Positions 1 through 5,721 of a DNA stretch of 11,707 nucleotides are shown piece by piece (the first letter of the stretch is position 1; every line of letters starts with the position of its first letter). Location: the NCBI GenBank assembly GCA_028287455.1, contig JAQBPP010000386.1:1-11707 (forward strand), given 5' to 3'. The notes beneath the pieces were generated by a model that saw only the letters and a program-made list of their open reading frames with translations, was not told the origin of the DNA and did no database searches. This DNA is from Bacilli bacterium. GTDB lineage: Bacteria > Bacillota > Bacilli > Tumebacillales > JAQBPP01. A program made the position numbers and the translations under genes.

Positions 1-734
1 GTCATAGCTTGCCCGATGCCATGTACCACCATGTGAGCGGTCCGCAACTTGTTTAATGTCTCTGCCACGATTGGATCTCGGGCCAATGATTGAGAAGCTT
101 CTTCCAAGAGATAATCAGGCACATGAAACAATTTGTGACTGCCGCCAAGCCGTGCAGCCATAGTGGAGGCGATCGTGTTGGCGAGCGTTTCCACTTGTTC
201 GCCAAGTCCGCCGCGCGCTGGAATCACGACCAGATTGGGCAGCCTGATCTGCGGCATCATATCCGCCACTGCAGCCATCGTAGTTCCGCCAGTGACCGCC
301 AGAATGTCTCCATCCTTCAGGTGATTCTGAATAAATTTGGCGGAAACATAGCCCAGCTCCCGTTTCACCAAAGGATCACTGTCCTGATCACCTGGCACAA
401 CGATTACCGACGGGATGCCTAGGCGCTCCTTGAGCAAGTCCTCCAGCTCCGACATGCCATTCAGCGCTGTCATCACAGGATCCAGGTCGTTCACCAGGCG
501 CGCGCCAGCAGGGGTTAGCCGCATCCCCAGCGCTTCAATGGCCAGCAGATCTTGCGCTCGCAAAAACTCTACTTCCCCGCGCAATACCCGTTCGGTCGCA
601 TGCAGCTGCTGCGCCAAACTCCGGCGGCCAATCGGCTGGTTCAGCAGAATCTGCTGTAAAATTTTATAGCGCCTGCTCATGGTGGCGACCAGATCAGGAA
701 CCAACTTCATTTGAGCAGCAATCAACTCTTTCAA
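1..734 (-). CDS. cggR: Central glycolytic genes regulator CggR, N-terminal 244 residues (C-terminus beyond window edge)
   Basis: This is a DNA-binding repressor of the SorC/DeoR type that controls the central glycolytic operon (usually cggR-gapA-pgk-tpi-pgm-eno) and is relieved by fructose-1,6-bisphosphate; that role is known from the family. In the sequence, residues 13-58 resemble the B. subtilis CggR N-terminus, with PDLVATMSRRY and then a winged helix around PIGRRSLAQQL and TERVLRGEVEFL. The sugar-phosphate-binding half follows, with VVPGDQDSDPLVKRELG (112-128), VTGGTTMAAVA (147-157) and ARGGLGEQVETLAN (173-186). The start is TTG at 734. I chose it because it gives the family N-terminus and has a GGAGAG site 8 bases upstream. 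The gene runs off the left edge, so roughly the last 95 residues of a 340-residue protein are missing. gapA would be expected further left. Its own promoter and operator lie just upstream. Confidence 0.93.
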   Translation of the reverse strand, partial: MKELIAAQMKLVPDLVATMSRRYKILQQILLNQPIGRRSLAQQLHATERVLRGEVEFLRAQDLLAIEALGMRLTPAGARLVNDLDPVMTALNGMSELEDLLKERLGIPSVIVVPGDQDSDPLVKRELGYVSAKFIQNHLKDGDILAVTGGTTMAAVADMMPQIRLPNLVVIPARGGLGEQVETLANTIASTMAARLGGSHKLFHVPDYLLEEASQSLARDPIVAETLNKLRTAHMVVHGIGQAM

Positions 735-742
735 AACTGGTT

Positions 743-748
743 CTCTCC
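743..748 (-). promoter_or_regulatory. Ribosome binding site fixing the TTG start of cggR
   Basis: GGAGAG on the minus strand lies 8 bases before TTG at 734. It supports TTG over the internal ATGs at residues 9 and 19, which lack a comparable site and would cut into the conserved N-terminus. Confidence 0.7.
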
Positions 749-770
749 AATGTCTGAGGCTCGAGGTTTA

Positions 771-809
771 TGGGACGTTTAGCGACCCACCACTGCAAAT
801 AACGTCCCA
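771..809 (-). promoter_or_regulatory. CggR operator
   Basis: Read on the minus strand from 809 to 774, the site is TGGGAC-N6-TGCA-N4-TGGGTC-N6-CGTC. This has the same block spacing as the B. subtilis operator as I remember it (CGGGAC-N6-TGTC-N4-CGGGAC-N6-TGTC). An exact 9-base inverted repeat, TGGGACGTT (771-779) and AACGTCCCA (801-809), is superimposed on the tandem design. It lies between the inferred start site (about 817) and the cggR start codon. That fits the road-block style of repression described for B. subtilis CggR. Autoregulation of cggR and the glycolytic genes to its left is inferred. Confidence 0.82.
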
Positions 810-823
810 CTTTATTTAAACTT

Positions 824-852
824 ATCATAATAATTTTTGGAAAGGATTGCAA
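824..852 (-). promoter_or_regulatory. SigA-type promoter of cggR
   Basis: On the minus strand, the -35 element TTGCAA (847-852) and the -10 element TATGAT (824-829) are separated by exactly 17 bases. Each matches the vegetative consensus at 4 or 5 of 6 positions. The start of transcription would fall near 817, placing the CggR operator at roughly +9 to +44. It would drive cggR and probably the glycolytic genes to its left. Confidence 0.72.
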
Positions 853-952
853 GTCGTTTTCTGGAGGATAAGAAAGAAAAAGTGGTGTAAGCAGTTCATC
901 TAACTAAGCCTATTAGAATAAGCTAGTAAAAATGTGATAGGAGGCGTCTGCC

Positions 953-1765
953 TTGCGCTTAGGATTCATCGGAACGGGCAGCATGGGGAGCATGCTGATA
1001 CGCGCTTTTACCAAAGAAAGCCGTCTGGATCTCGAGCTTGTCGCGTGCAACCGCAGCCCGGACAAGGTGAAACTCCTTTCTCTGGAAGTACCTGATTTGA
1101 TCATATGTGAAACCCCTGTACAGGTGGTAGAGCAGTCAGATCATGTCTTTTTATGTGTACGCCCACCGGACGCCCGCACAGTCCTGAATCAGATCGCAAG
1201 CTTCACAACAGTCGGCCAGAACTTCTACTCGTTGATTTCTGCGTTTCCCTTATCTGAACTGCAATCTGCCCTACAGGCCAATGTGTTTAAAATCATCCCG
1301 TCCATTACACAAGTGGCCGGTGCCGGTGTCTGTTTAGTCATGACCTGTGACAACACTCCTGCCAATGCCAAAGATGCGGCGCTCGGGCTGCTGTCCAGAA
1401 TATCAACCCCCTTTGTCATAGAGGAACAGGATGTCCGTGTCTGTTCGGATCTCACAAGTTGTGGACCAGCCTTTCTTTCGTTCTTGCTGCAGGAGTTTGC
1501 AAATGCCTCTGTGAAACTAGGCAATTTACCAACGGAAACCGCAAACTCACTTCTATCGGGCATGATTTATGGCTTAGGGAAACTGCTAGTGGAACAAGGA
1601 TTTACTTTTGCGGATGTCATCCAGCGGGTATCGGTGCCAGGAGGTGTCACTTCAGAAGGAATTCGCGTGCTTCAACCGCGGGTGGAAGGAATGTTTGAAG
1701 AACTGTTGACCGCTACTAAAAATAAACAAAAAAGTCATAGTGAGCCAAAGCCGGAGTCTATCTGA
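953..1765 (+). CDS. comER: ComER, pyrroline-5-carboxylate-reductase-like protein
   Basis: The 270-residue protein belongs to the P5C reductase superfamily. It has an N-terminal Rossmann NAD(P)-binding motif, GFIGTGSMG (residues 4-12), with CNRSP following the second strand. The C-terminal dimer domain has LTSCGPAFLSFL and VSVPGGVTSEGI, the latter equivalent to the PGGTT signature of true P5C reductases. The Cys in SCGPAF is, as far as I recall, typical of the ComER branch rather than of proline-making ProC. In B. subtilis comER lies next to the comE competence locus and has been reported to affect biofilm formation and sporulation; its substrate is unknown. Here it is divergent from cggR. The start is TTG at 953, with a strong AGGAGG (939-944) 8 bases upstream; no ATG occurs near the conserved N-terminus. 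The tail after about residue 250 is hydrophilic and probably disordered. ProC itself is the main alternative call. Confidence 0.85.
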   Translation: MRLGFIGTGSMGSMLIRAFTKESRLDLELVACNRSPDKVKLLSLEVPDLIICETPVQVVEQSDHVFLCVRPPDARTVLNQIASFTTVGQNFYSLISAFPLSELQSALQANVFKIIPSITQVAGAGVCLVMTCDNTPANAKDAALGLLSRISTPFVIEEQDVRVCSDLTSCGPAFLSFLLQEFANASVKLGNLPTETANSLLSGMIYGLGKLLVEQGFTFADVIQRVSVPGGVTSEGIRVLQPRVEGMFEELLTATKNKQKSHSEPKPESI

Positions 1766-1782
1766 ATCGAAAGATCCGGCTT
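1748..1782. terminator. Possible bidirectional terminator between comER and thiD
   Basis: An exact 8-base inverted repeat, AAGCCGGA (1748-1755) and TCCGGCTT (1775-1782), encloses a 19-base loop and overlaps the comER stop codon. It lies between convergent genes, which favours a shared terminator. There is no clear T-run on either strand and the loop is long, so confidence is limited. Confidence 0.4.
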
Positions 1783-1813
1783 CAGTCAGGGGAATCGACC
1801 GCAGTCAGCCAGA

Positions 1814-2623
1814 TTAGTGCTTCCCCTGTTTGGCGTTTTTGGCATAGGCCCAATGATTGGTTGGACCATGACCCTGGCCAAGCTCCAAAACGTCGGTAAT
1901 CGCGGCAGTGATAAATGATTTGGCCGTGAAGACAGCTGCTGAGAGCGTGTCCCCTTTTGCCAGACAAGCAGTGATGGCTGCCGAAAACGTGCAGCCTGTT
2001 CCATGCGTATGCCTCGTGTCAATGCGTTTCGAGGGCAACTCAATAAAATCGGTACCATCAAACAGCACATCGATCGCGGCTCCCGCTAAATGGCCACCTT
2101 TGACAATTACCGCGCGGGGACCGAAGCTGTGAATTTTCCGGCATGCCTCTTTCATATCCTCAAGCCCTGAAATTGGTGACTTAATCAAGACCTCTGCTTC
2201 CGGAATATTAGGCGTCACCACAGCGGCCAGCGGCAGCAGATGCTTAATTAACGCATTTTCAGCGTCGACATCGAGCAGACGCGCTCCCCCTTTAGCCACC
2301 ATCACCGGATCCACAACCACTTGCGTTAGTCTGTGTTTTTGCAGTTGATGCGCTGCCACCTCGATCACCGGCACTTGAGCCAGCATGCCGGTTTTCACCG
2401 CGTCTACCCCAAGATCTGTCACGACAGCTTCAATTTGGCCCACGATGATGTCGATCGGAATATGATGTATTCCATGGACCCCTAATGTATTTTGCACCGT
2501 GATGGCAGTAATGGCTGACATGCCAAACACGTCCAGCATTTGAAACGTCTTCAGATCCGCTTGAATGCCTGCGCCTCCGCCGCTGTCGCTGCCTGCAATC
2601 GTTAACGCACGAGCTACTGACAT
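1814..2623 (-). CDS. thiD: Hydroxymethylpyrimidine/phosphomethylpyrimidine kinase ThiD
   Basis: ThiD phosphorylates 4-amino-5-hydroxymethyl-2-methylpyrimidine and then its monophosphate, giving the pyrophosphate used in thiamine synthesis in the cytosol. The 269-residue protein is full length for this ribokinase-like family. It shows IAGSDSGGGAGIQADLKTF (9-27), AITVQNTLGVHG (39-51), DAVKTGM (74-80), VVVDPVMVAKGG (102-113), TPNIPEAEVL (137-146), IVKGGH (173-178) and the catalytic loop HGTGCTFSAA (207-216) with Cys211. Family relatives include the pyridoxine kinase PdxK of B. subtilis. The QNTLGVHG stretch and the GHGPTNHWAY ending match true ThiD (YjbV) better. No other thiamine gene and no TPP riboswitch is nearby, so it may act mainly in pyrimidine salvage. 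The start is ATG 2623, preceded by GGAAGGTGG. It probably forms a two-gene unit with the upstream lipoprotein (48-base gap). Confidence 0.92.
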   Translation of the reverse strand: MSVARALTIAGSDSGGGAGIQADLKTFQMLDVFGMSAITAITVQNTLGVHGIHHIPIDIIVGQIEAVVTDLGVDAVKTGMLAQVPVIEVAAHQLQKHRLTQVVVDPVMVAKGGARLLDVDAENALIKHLLPLAAVVTPNIPEAEVLIKSPISGLEDMKEACRKIHSFGPRAVIVKGGHLAGAAIDVLFDGTDFIELPSKRIDTRHTHGTGCTFSAAITACLAKGDTLSAAVFTAKSFITAAITDVLELGQGHGPTNHWAYAKNAKQGKH

Positions 2624-2671
2624 TGCTTGCCCACCTTCCCCCGGGTTCCTCTCAGTGAAAACGCATCTGAC

Positions 2672-3130
2672 TTATTCCGGTATATAAGCAGCAGCTATTT
2701 TATATTTTGCAGCGCGTGGAACGCCTGCTCCAGTGGTTAAGGTGAACGTCTTCACTTGACTTGGAGCGAAGTCGGATCCCGACTGAATTTGCAGATTGCC
2801 CGGCTGGTTCTTCAAGGCAGTGCCATTGCTGTCGTAAATTGTAAAAGCGAGCTGAGTGATCTTGAGCTTCTGTTTGGACAAGTTGGTTAACTGACCGGTG
2901 ATTTTATTGTTGTTGTCAATTTGAATTTGGGTGATTTGCAGGTTTCCTAAACTGGCAAAAGTAGAGGCAGCTTCGACCACGCCTGTAACGGCCCTACTCT
3001 CACCCGGTAGTTGCGTTTGTCCAGCCGCATTCGTTTGATTGCTCTTCGAACATCCCGCGGCGGCTGCGGCACCGGTTAAAAGCAGGCACACACTAAGCAC
3101 ACTCGCAGTGAAATAACGTTTGTTTTGCAC
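2672..3130 (-). CDS. Small secreted lipoprotein, FxLYD-like domain
   Basis: The function is unknown. The 152-residue protein begins MQNKRYF, followed by a hydrophobic segment (about 8-25) ending in AAAGC, which gives a lipobox with Cys27 as the probable lipidated residue. It would therefore be anchored on the outer face of the membrane. A Gln/Asn/Ser-rich linker follows. From about 60 to 150 there is a beta-rich region with ITGQLTNLSKQKLKITQLAFTIYDSNGTAL and then FAPSQVKTFTLTT, resembling the immunoglobulin-like FxLYD fold (a G.v.N.s pattern followed by a lYD strand). That domain call is by eye. The start is GTG at 3130, with AGGAGG at 3139-3144 (8-base spacing). It lies 48 bases upstream of thiD and has an extended -10 promoter in front, so it is probably co-transcribed with thiD although no functional link is evident. 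Confidence 0.8.
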   Translation of the reverse strand: MQNKRYFTASVLSVCLLLTGAAAAAGCSKSNQTNAAGQTQLPGESRAVTGVVEAASTFASLGNLQITQIQIDNNNKITGQLTNLSKQKLKITQLAFTIYDSNGTALKNQPGNLQIQSGSDFAPSQVKTFTLTTGAGVPRAAKYKIAAAYIPE

Positions 3131-3153
3131 AGAAATCTCCTCCTGACACGATC

Positions 3154-3183
3154 ATCATACCATTTGTGCCCGCTGAATGAAAA
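3154..3183 (-). promoter_or_regulatory. Extended -10 promoter for the lipoprotein-thiD unit
   Basis: On the minus strand TGGTATGAT (3154-3162) is an extended -10 element. A weaker -35-like TTTTCA (3178-3183, four of six consensus positions) lies 18 bases upstream. It sits just downstream of the terminator of the previous operon and about 24 bases before the lipoprotein start codon, so the leader is short. Confidence 0.55.
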
Positions 3184-3205
3184 ACTACAGATTCATCCAG
3201 GAGAC

Positions 3206-3217
3206 TGTTTCGAAACA
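3206..3217. repeat. 12-base perfect palindrome TGTTTCGAAACA
   Basis: The palindrome is exact and lies between the terminator of the HPr operon and the -35 region of the lipoprotein promoter, about 23 bases upstream of the -35-like hexamer. It might be an operator for the lipoprotein-thiD unit. It could also be incidental, since its right end runs into the A-tract of the terminator. Confidence 0.35.
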
Positions 3218-3257
3218 AAAAAGAACCCAGCCACTGTATACCAGCGGGCAGGTTCTT
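3217..3257 (-). terminator. Rho-independent terminator of the main operon
   Basis: On the minus strand the arms AAGAACC (3251-3257) and GGTTCTT (3221-3227) pair. Inside them CCGCTG (3242-3247) pairs with CAGTGG (3231-3236), with one G-T pair and a five-base loop. A run of six T (3222-3217) follows the stem. It begins 16 bases after the stop codon of the HPr gene and is the only clear intrinsic terminator seen for the leftward operon. Confidence 0.82.
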
Positions 3258-3272
3258 CATTGTAATCTATGT

Positions 3273-3530
3273 TTACTCTTCCACACTTACCATTTCGACA
3301 AGACTGTCAACCGCTTTGTCTGCGTCGCTGCCTTCGGCGCGAATCACAATTTCGGCGCCGGTGCCAATCGCCAAAGACATAATTCCCATAATACTCTTCG
3401 CATTTACAGATTTGCCTTGCTTCTCTACAAAAACGTCGCTTGAAAATTTATTTGCTTGCTGAACGAATAATGCCGCAGGGCGAGCGTGAAGCCCGGAACG
3501 CAGCTTAACGGTAACCGTTTTCTCAGCCAT
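3273..3530 (-). CDS. HPr-family phosphocarrier in the crh position, with both His15 and Ser46
   Basis: This 85-residue protein is the size of HPr and Crh. HPr relays phosphate from enzyme I to sugar permeases through His15. In Bacilli, Ser46 phosphorylation by HPr kinase turns HPr or Crh into a CcpA co-repressor. Here the active-site loop is GLHARPAAL with His15, and the regulatory loop is NAKSIMGIMSL with Ser46. The position after whiA is that of crh, and the core AALFVQQANKFSSDVFVEKQGK is closer to B. subtilis Crh than to its HPr. Crh of B. subtilis has Gln at 15, so this copy might still carry PTS phosphate. Whether it is the only HPr of the organism cannot be told here; no ptsI lies in the window. 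The start is ATG 3530 with AGGAGG at 3540-3545. It is the last gene of the operon. Confidence 0.93.
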   Translation of the reverse strand: MAEKTVTVKLRSGLHARPAALFVQQANKFSSDVFVEKQGKSVNAKSIMGIMSLAIGTGAEIVIRAEGSDADKAVDSLVEMVSVEE

Positions 3531-3581
3531 CCTGCTACTCCTCCTTTAATACCATGAAATTTAACCTGACACGCTACTTAC

Positions 3582-3590
3582 AGTATAGCA
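3582..3590 (-). promoter_or_regulatory. Possible internal promoter for the HPr/Crh gene
   Basis: TGCTATACT on the minus strand is an extended -10 element just after the whiA stop codon, about 52 bases upstream of the HPr start. The -35 position (near 3605-3610, reading AGACGA) is poor. It could allow separate expression of the HPr gene. Confidence 0.35.
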
Positions 3591-3592
3591 CG

Positions 3593-4528
3593 TTAGTGAC
3601 CTTTTCGTCTGACTTCTTCTGCCAAATCATCCAGCTTTCGAAGTCTATGATTGACGCCTGATTTCGATACATGTCCTTGCAGCATCGAACCTAGTTCTTT
3701 TAAATTAATATCCGGGTGCTGCAAACGCACCATCGCGACCTCCTTCAGCTTGATTGGGAGTTTATCCAAACCCACTGCCCGCTCCAGGTAGCGAATGTTT
3801 TCGATCTGCCTGATGCTCGCATTAATCGTTTTATTCAAGTTGGCTGTTTCGCAATTCACTAAACGATTCACCTGGTTGCGCATTCCCTTTAGGATGCGTA
3901 CATCCTCAAATTGCAGCAGCGCTTGATGGGCCCCAATGATGTTGAGAAACTCCACAATTTTCTCACCTTCTTTGAGATAAAACACCCAGTCCTTCTTCCG
4001 TTCGATCAACTTCGCCGACAAATCGAATTTGCCTGCTAATGCAACAAGTGCACGCGAATGCGCTTCATCAGCCGAAGCGATCTCCAAGTGGTAGGAAGAT
4101 CCTTCCGGATTATTGACCGATCCGGCTGCTAGAAATGCTCCGCGCATATACGAACGTTTGCAGCAGGACTTGGCCACAAGCTGTGAATCTATGCCGCTGA
4201 CCCACTCCAATTGATCGCCTGCGATCTTGAGCGCATGCAAGATCTCCTGAGCTTGATACGGTACCCTAACCATATACACATTATTTTTCTTCAGCCTCAT
4301 TTTCTTGCGGACTACCACTTCTGCATGGACACCGAACAGCCGGCTGATCAACGTGTAGATCCGGCGGGCGATCGCCGCGTTCTCAGTGGTGATGTCAAGT
4401 GAGACTCGATTGGATGAGGAGACAATCTCACCGTTGATGCGGATTAACGCGGCTAATTCCGCTTTTGCACAACAAGGTTTGCATTCAAGCTGTGTCAGCT
4501 CTTTTTTAGTTTTAGCTGCAAAAGACAA
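3593..4528 (-). CDS. whiA: WhiA, LAGLIDADG-like DNA-binding protein
   Basis: WhiA is a DNA-binding protein of Gram-positive bacteria. It combines an N-terminal domain related to LAGLIDADG homing endonucleases, without known nuclease activity, with a C-terminal helix-turn-helix. In Streptomyces it drives sporulation septation; in B. subtilis (YvcL) it influences cell division and chromosome segregation. The 311 residues are close to the usual length. Recognisable blocks are MSFAAKTKKELTQLE (1-15), CCAKAELAALIRING (19-33), ENAAIARRIYTL, RKKMRLKKNNVYMVRV, CCKRSYMRGAFLAAGSVNNPEGSSYHLEI, FLNIIGAHQALLQFEDVRILKGMRNQVNRLVNCETANLNKTI and the C-terminal LKELGSMLQ-HVSKSGVNHRLRKLDDLA. The start is TTG 4528: it reproduces the conserved MSFA N-terminus and has GGGAGG (4538-4543) 9 bases upstream. 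It follows yvcK after 25 bases. Confidence 0.96.
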   Translation of the reverse strand: MSFAAKTKKELTQLECKPCCAKAELAALIRINGEIVSSSNRVSLDITTENAAIARRIYTLISRLFGVHAEVVVRKKMRLKKNNVYMVRVPYQAQEILHALKIAGDQLEWVSGIDSQLVAKSCCKRSYMRGAFLAAGSVNNPEGSSYHLEIASADEAHSRALVALAGKFDLSAKLIERKKDWVFYLKEGEKIVEFLNIIGAHQALLQFEDVRILKGMRNQVNRLVNCETANLNKTINASIRQIENIRYLERAVGLDKLPIKLKEVAMVRLQHPDINLKELGSMLQGHVSKSGVNHRLRKLDDLAEEVRRKGH

Positions 4529-4553
4529 CTTTGTCTGCCTCCCTTAGTTGCGT

Positions 4554-5720
4554 TTATCCCTTGTTTTTGCCCCGTTCACGACCAATTAATGACAGGATCT
4601 GCTCAGAAATTGACCGTCCATCATGCCTGGCATAAATCGCGTAATGCAAGAAGTTCTGGGCAATCACGGTGACCCCTAGGTTTTGGAAGTTTTTGAGGTC
4701 TGCGGTGACGGGTGCTGCATGTTTTTCCCGATACTGCTCGATCACTGCAGGGGGGATTGGCGCAGAATTCACTAGAGCATAATCAAATAAATCGGGCCCC
4801 ACGTGGTCGTAGATCGTTTTCACATGCATGGAAGCAGTGAAGTCATCCGTCTCGCCAGGCTGTGTCATCACATTGCAAACATAAATCTTCTTCGCTGTCG
4901 ATTTGCGGATCGCATCTGCAATTCCTGTCACAAGCAGATTAGGCAAAATACTGGTGTATAAACTGCCTGGCCCGATGACCACTGCATCTGCCTCTTCAAT
5001 GGCTCGCACCACTTCATCAAGTGGTTCAACATTGGCAGGCACAATCTCCACGCGCCGAATCCGTTTTTTGACTTCCGGGATACGGGACTCCCCTTCGACG
5101 ACTGTACCATCCGTCATGTGAGCGCGCAAGACCACCGCTTTGCGTACAGCAGGAAGTACCCTCCCGCGCACTGCAAGCACTCGTGAGGCTTCCCGGATCG
5201 CTGTCTCAAAATCGCCCGTGATGTCGGTCAATGCCGCGATGAACAGATTGCCGAAACTGTGACCTGCCAGCCCTTCTCCACTTGTAAAACGATGCTGCCA
5301 CAGTTTTTCCAGCAGCAGCTCAGTATCGGCCAAAGCAACCAAACAGTTGCGGATATCTCCCGGAGGCGGCATATCCAGCTCTGAGCGCAATCTTCCGGAC
5401 GAGCCTCCGTCATCGGCGACCGTTACAACAGCGGTCAGTTCTACATCATATTCCTTTAGTCCGCGCAGGATCACTGACAATCCTGTCCCGCCGCCAATCG
5501 TGACCACTTTGGCTCGTCCAAGCTTTGCAATCATCGCTTTGCGGCCTTGCTGCTCGTCCCTCCACCATCCTAAGGAGAGAAGCCCCGAACCCACCAACAA
5601 ACAAATCAGACCTATTACACTGGCCTGCCCTGGAACAGTACGGATACCAACGCCTGCTGCAAGCAAACCCAAGCCAAACGAACAAACTGTCCAGGCCAGA
5701 AGCCACCATTGTCGCACCAT
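4554..5720 (-). CDS. glmR: YvcK/GlmR family protein with an N-terminal two-helix membrane anchor
   Basis: Bacterial YvcK/GlmR proteins are UDP-sugar-binding regulators related to CofD. In B. subtilis GlmR binds UDP-GlcNAc, stimulates GlmS and is needed for growth on gluconeogenic carbon sources. The 388 residues exceed the roughly 320 of the B. subtilis protein because of an N-terminal extension. Two hydrophobic segments (about 6-26 and 33-53) are separated by a short loop and followed by WWRDEQQGRK. The soluble domain starts near residue 70 with VVTIGGGTGLSVILRGLK, then VTVADDGGSSGRLR, PPPGDIRNCLVALA, AGHSFGNLFIAAL, VIGPGSLYTSILPNLLV and NVMTQPGETDDF. The ATG at 5720 begins one base after the rapZ stop, with GAGGGA inside the rapZ end, so translation is probably coupled and the extension is likely real. 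An internal ATG at residue 63 could give an unanchored form, but I see no strong site for it. Confidence 0.93.
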   Translation of the reverse strand: MVRQWWLLAWTVCSFGLGLLAAGVGIRTVPGQASVIGLICLLVGSGLLSLGWWRDEQQGRKAMIAKLGRAKVVTIGGGTGLSVILRGLKEYDVELTAVVTVADDGGSSGRLRSELDMPPPGDIRNCLVALADTELLLEKLWQHRFTSGEGLAGHSFGNLFIAALTDITGDFETAIREASRVLAVRGRVLPAVRKAVVLRAHMTDGTVVEGESRIPEVKKRIRRVEIVPANVEPLDEVVRAIEEADAVVIGPGSLYTSILPNLLVTGIADAIRKSTAKKIYVCNVMTQPGETDDFTASMHVKTIYDHVGPDLFDYALVNSAPIPPAVIEQYREKHAAPVTADLKNFQNLGVTVIAQNFLHYAIYARHDGRSISEQILSLIGRERGKNKG

Positions 5721-5721
5721 A

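Noticed and set aside
853..952. A sigma-A promoter for comER around TTAGAATA (913-920).
   Set aside because: The -10-like TAGAAT is plausible, but no acceptable -35 hexamer occurs 16-18 bases upstream and no extended TG is present, so it was not annotated.
2656..2669. A possible catabolite-response (cre) site TGAAAACGCATCTG between the lipoprotein gene and thiD.
   Set aside because: The left half fits the consensus but the right half lacks the expected CA end and the dyad symmetry.
2624..2671. A TPP riboswitch in front of thiD.
   Set aside because: The gap is only 48 bases and shows neither the CTGAGA core nor a terminator; the leader before the lipoprotein gene lacks it too.
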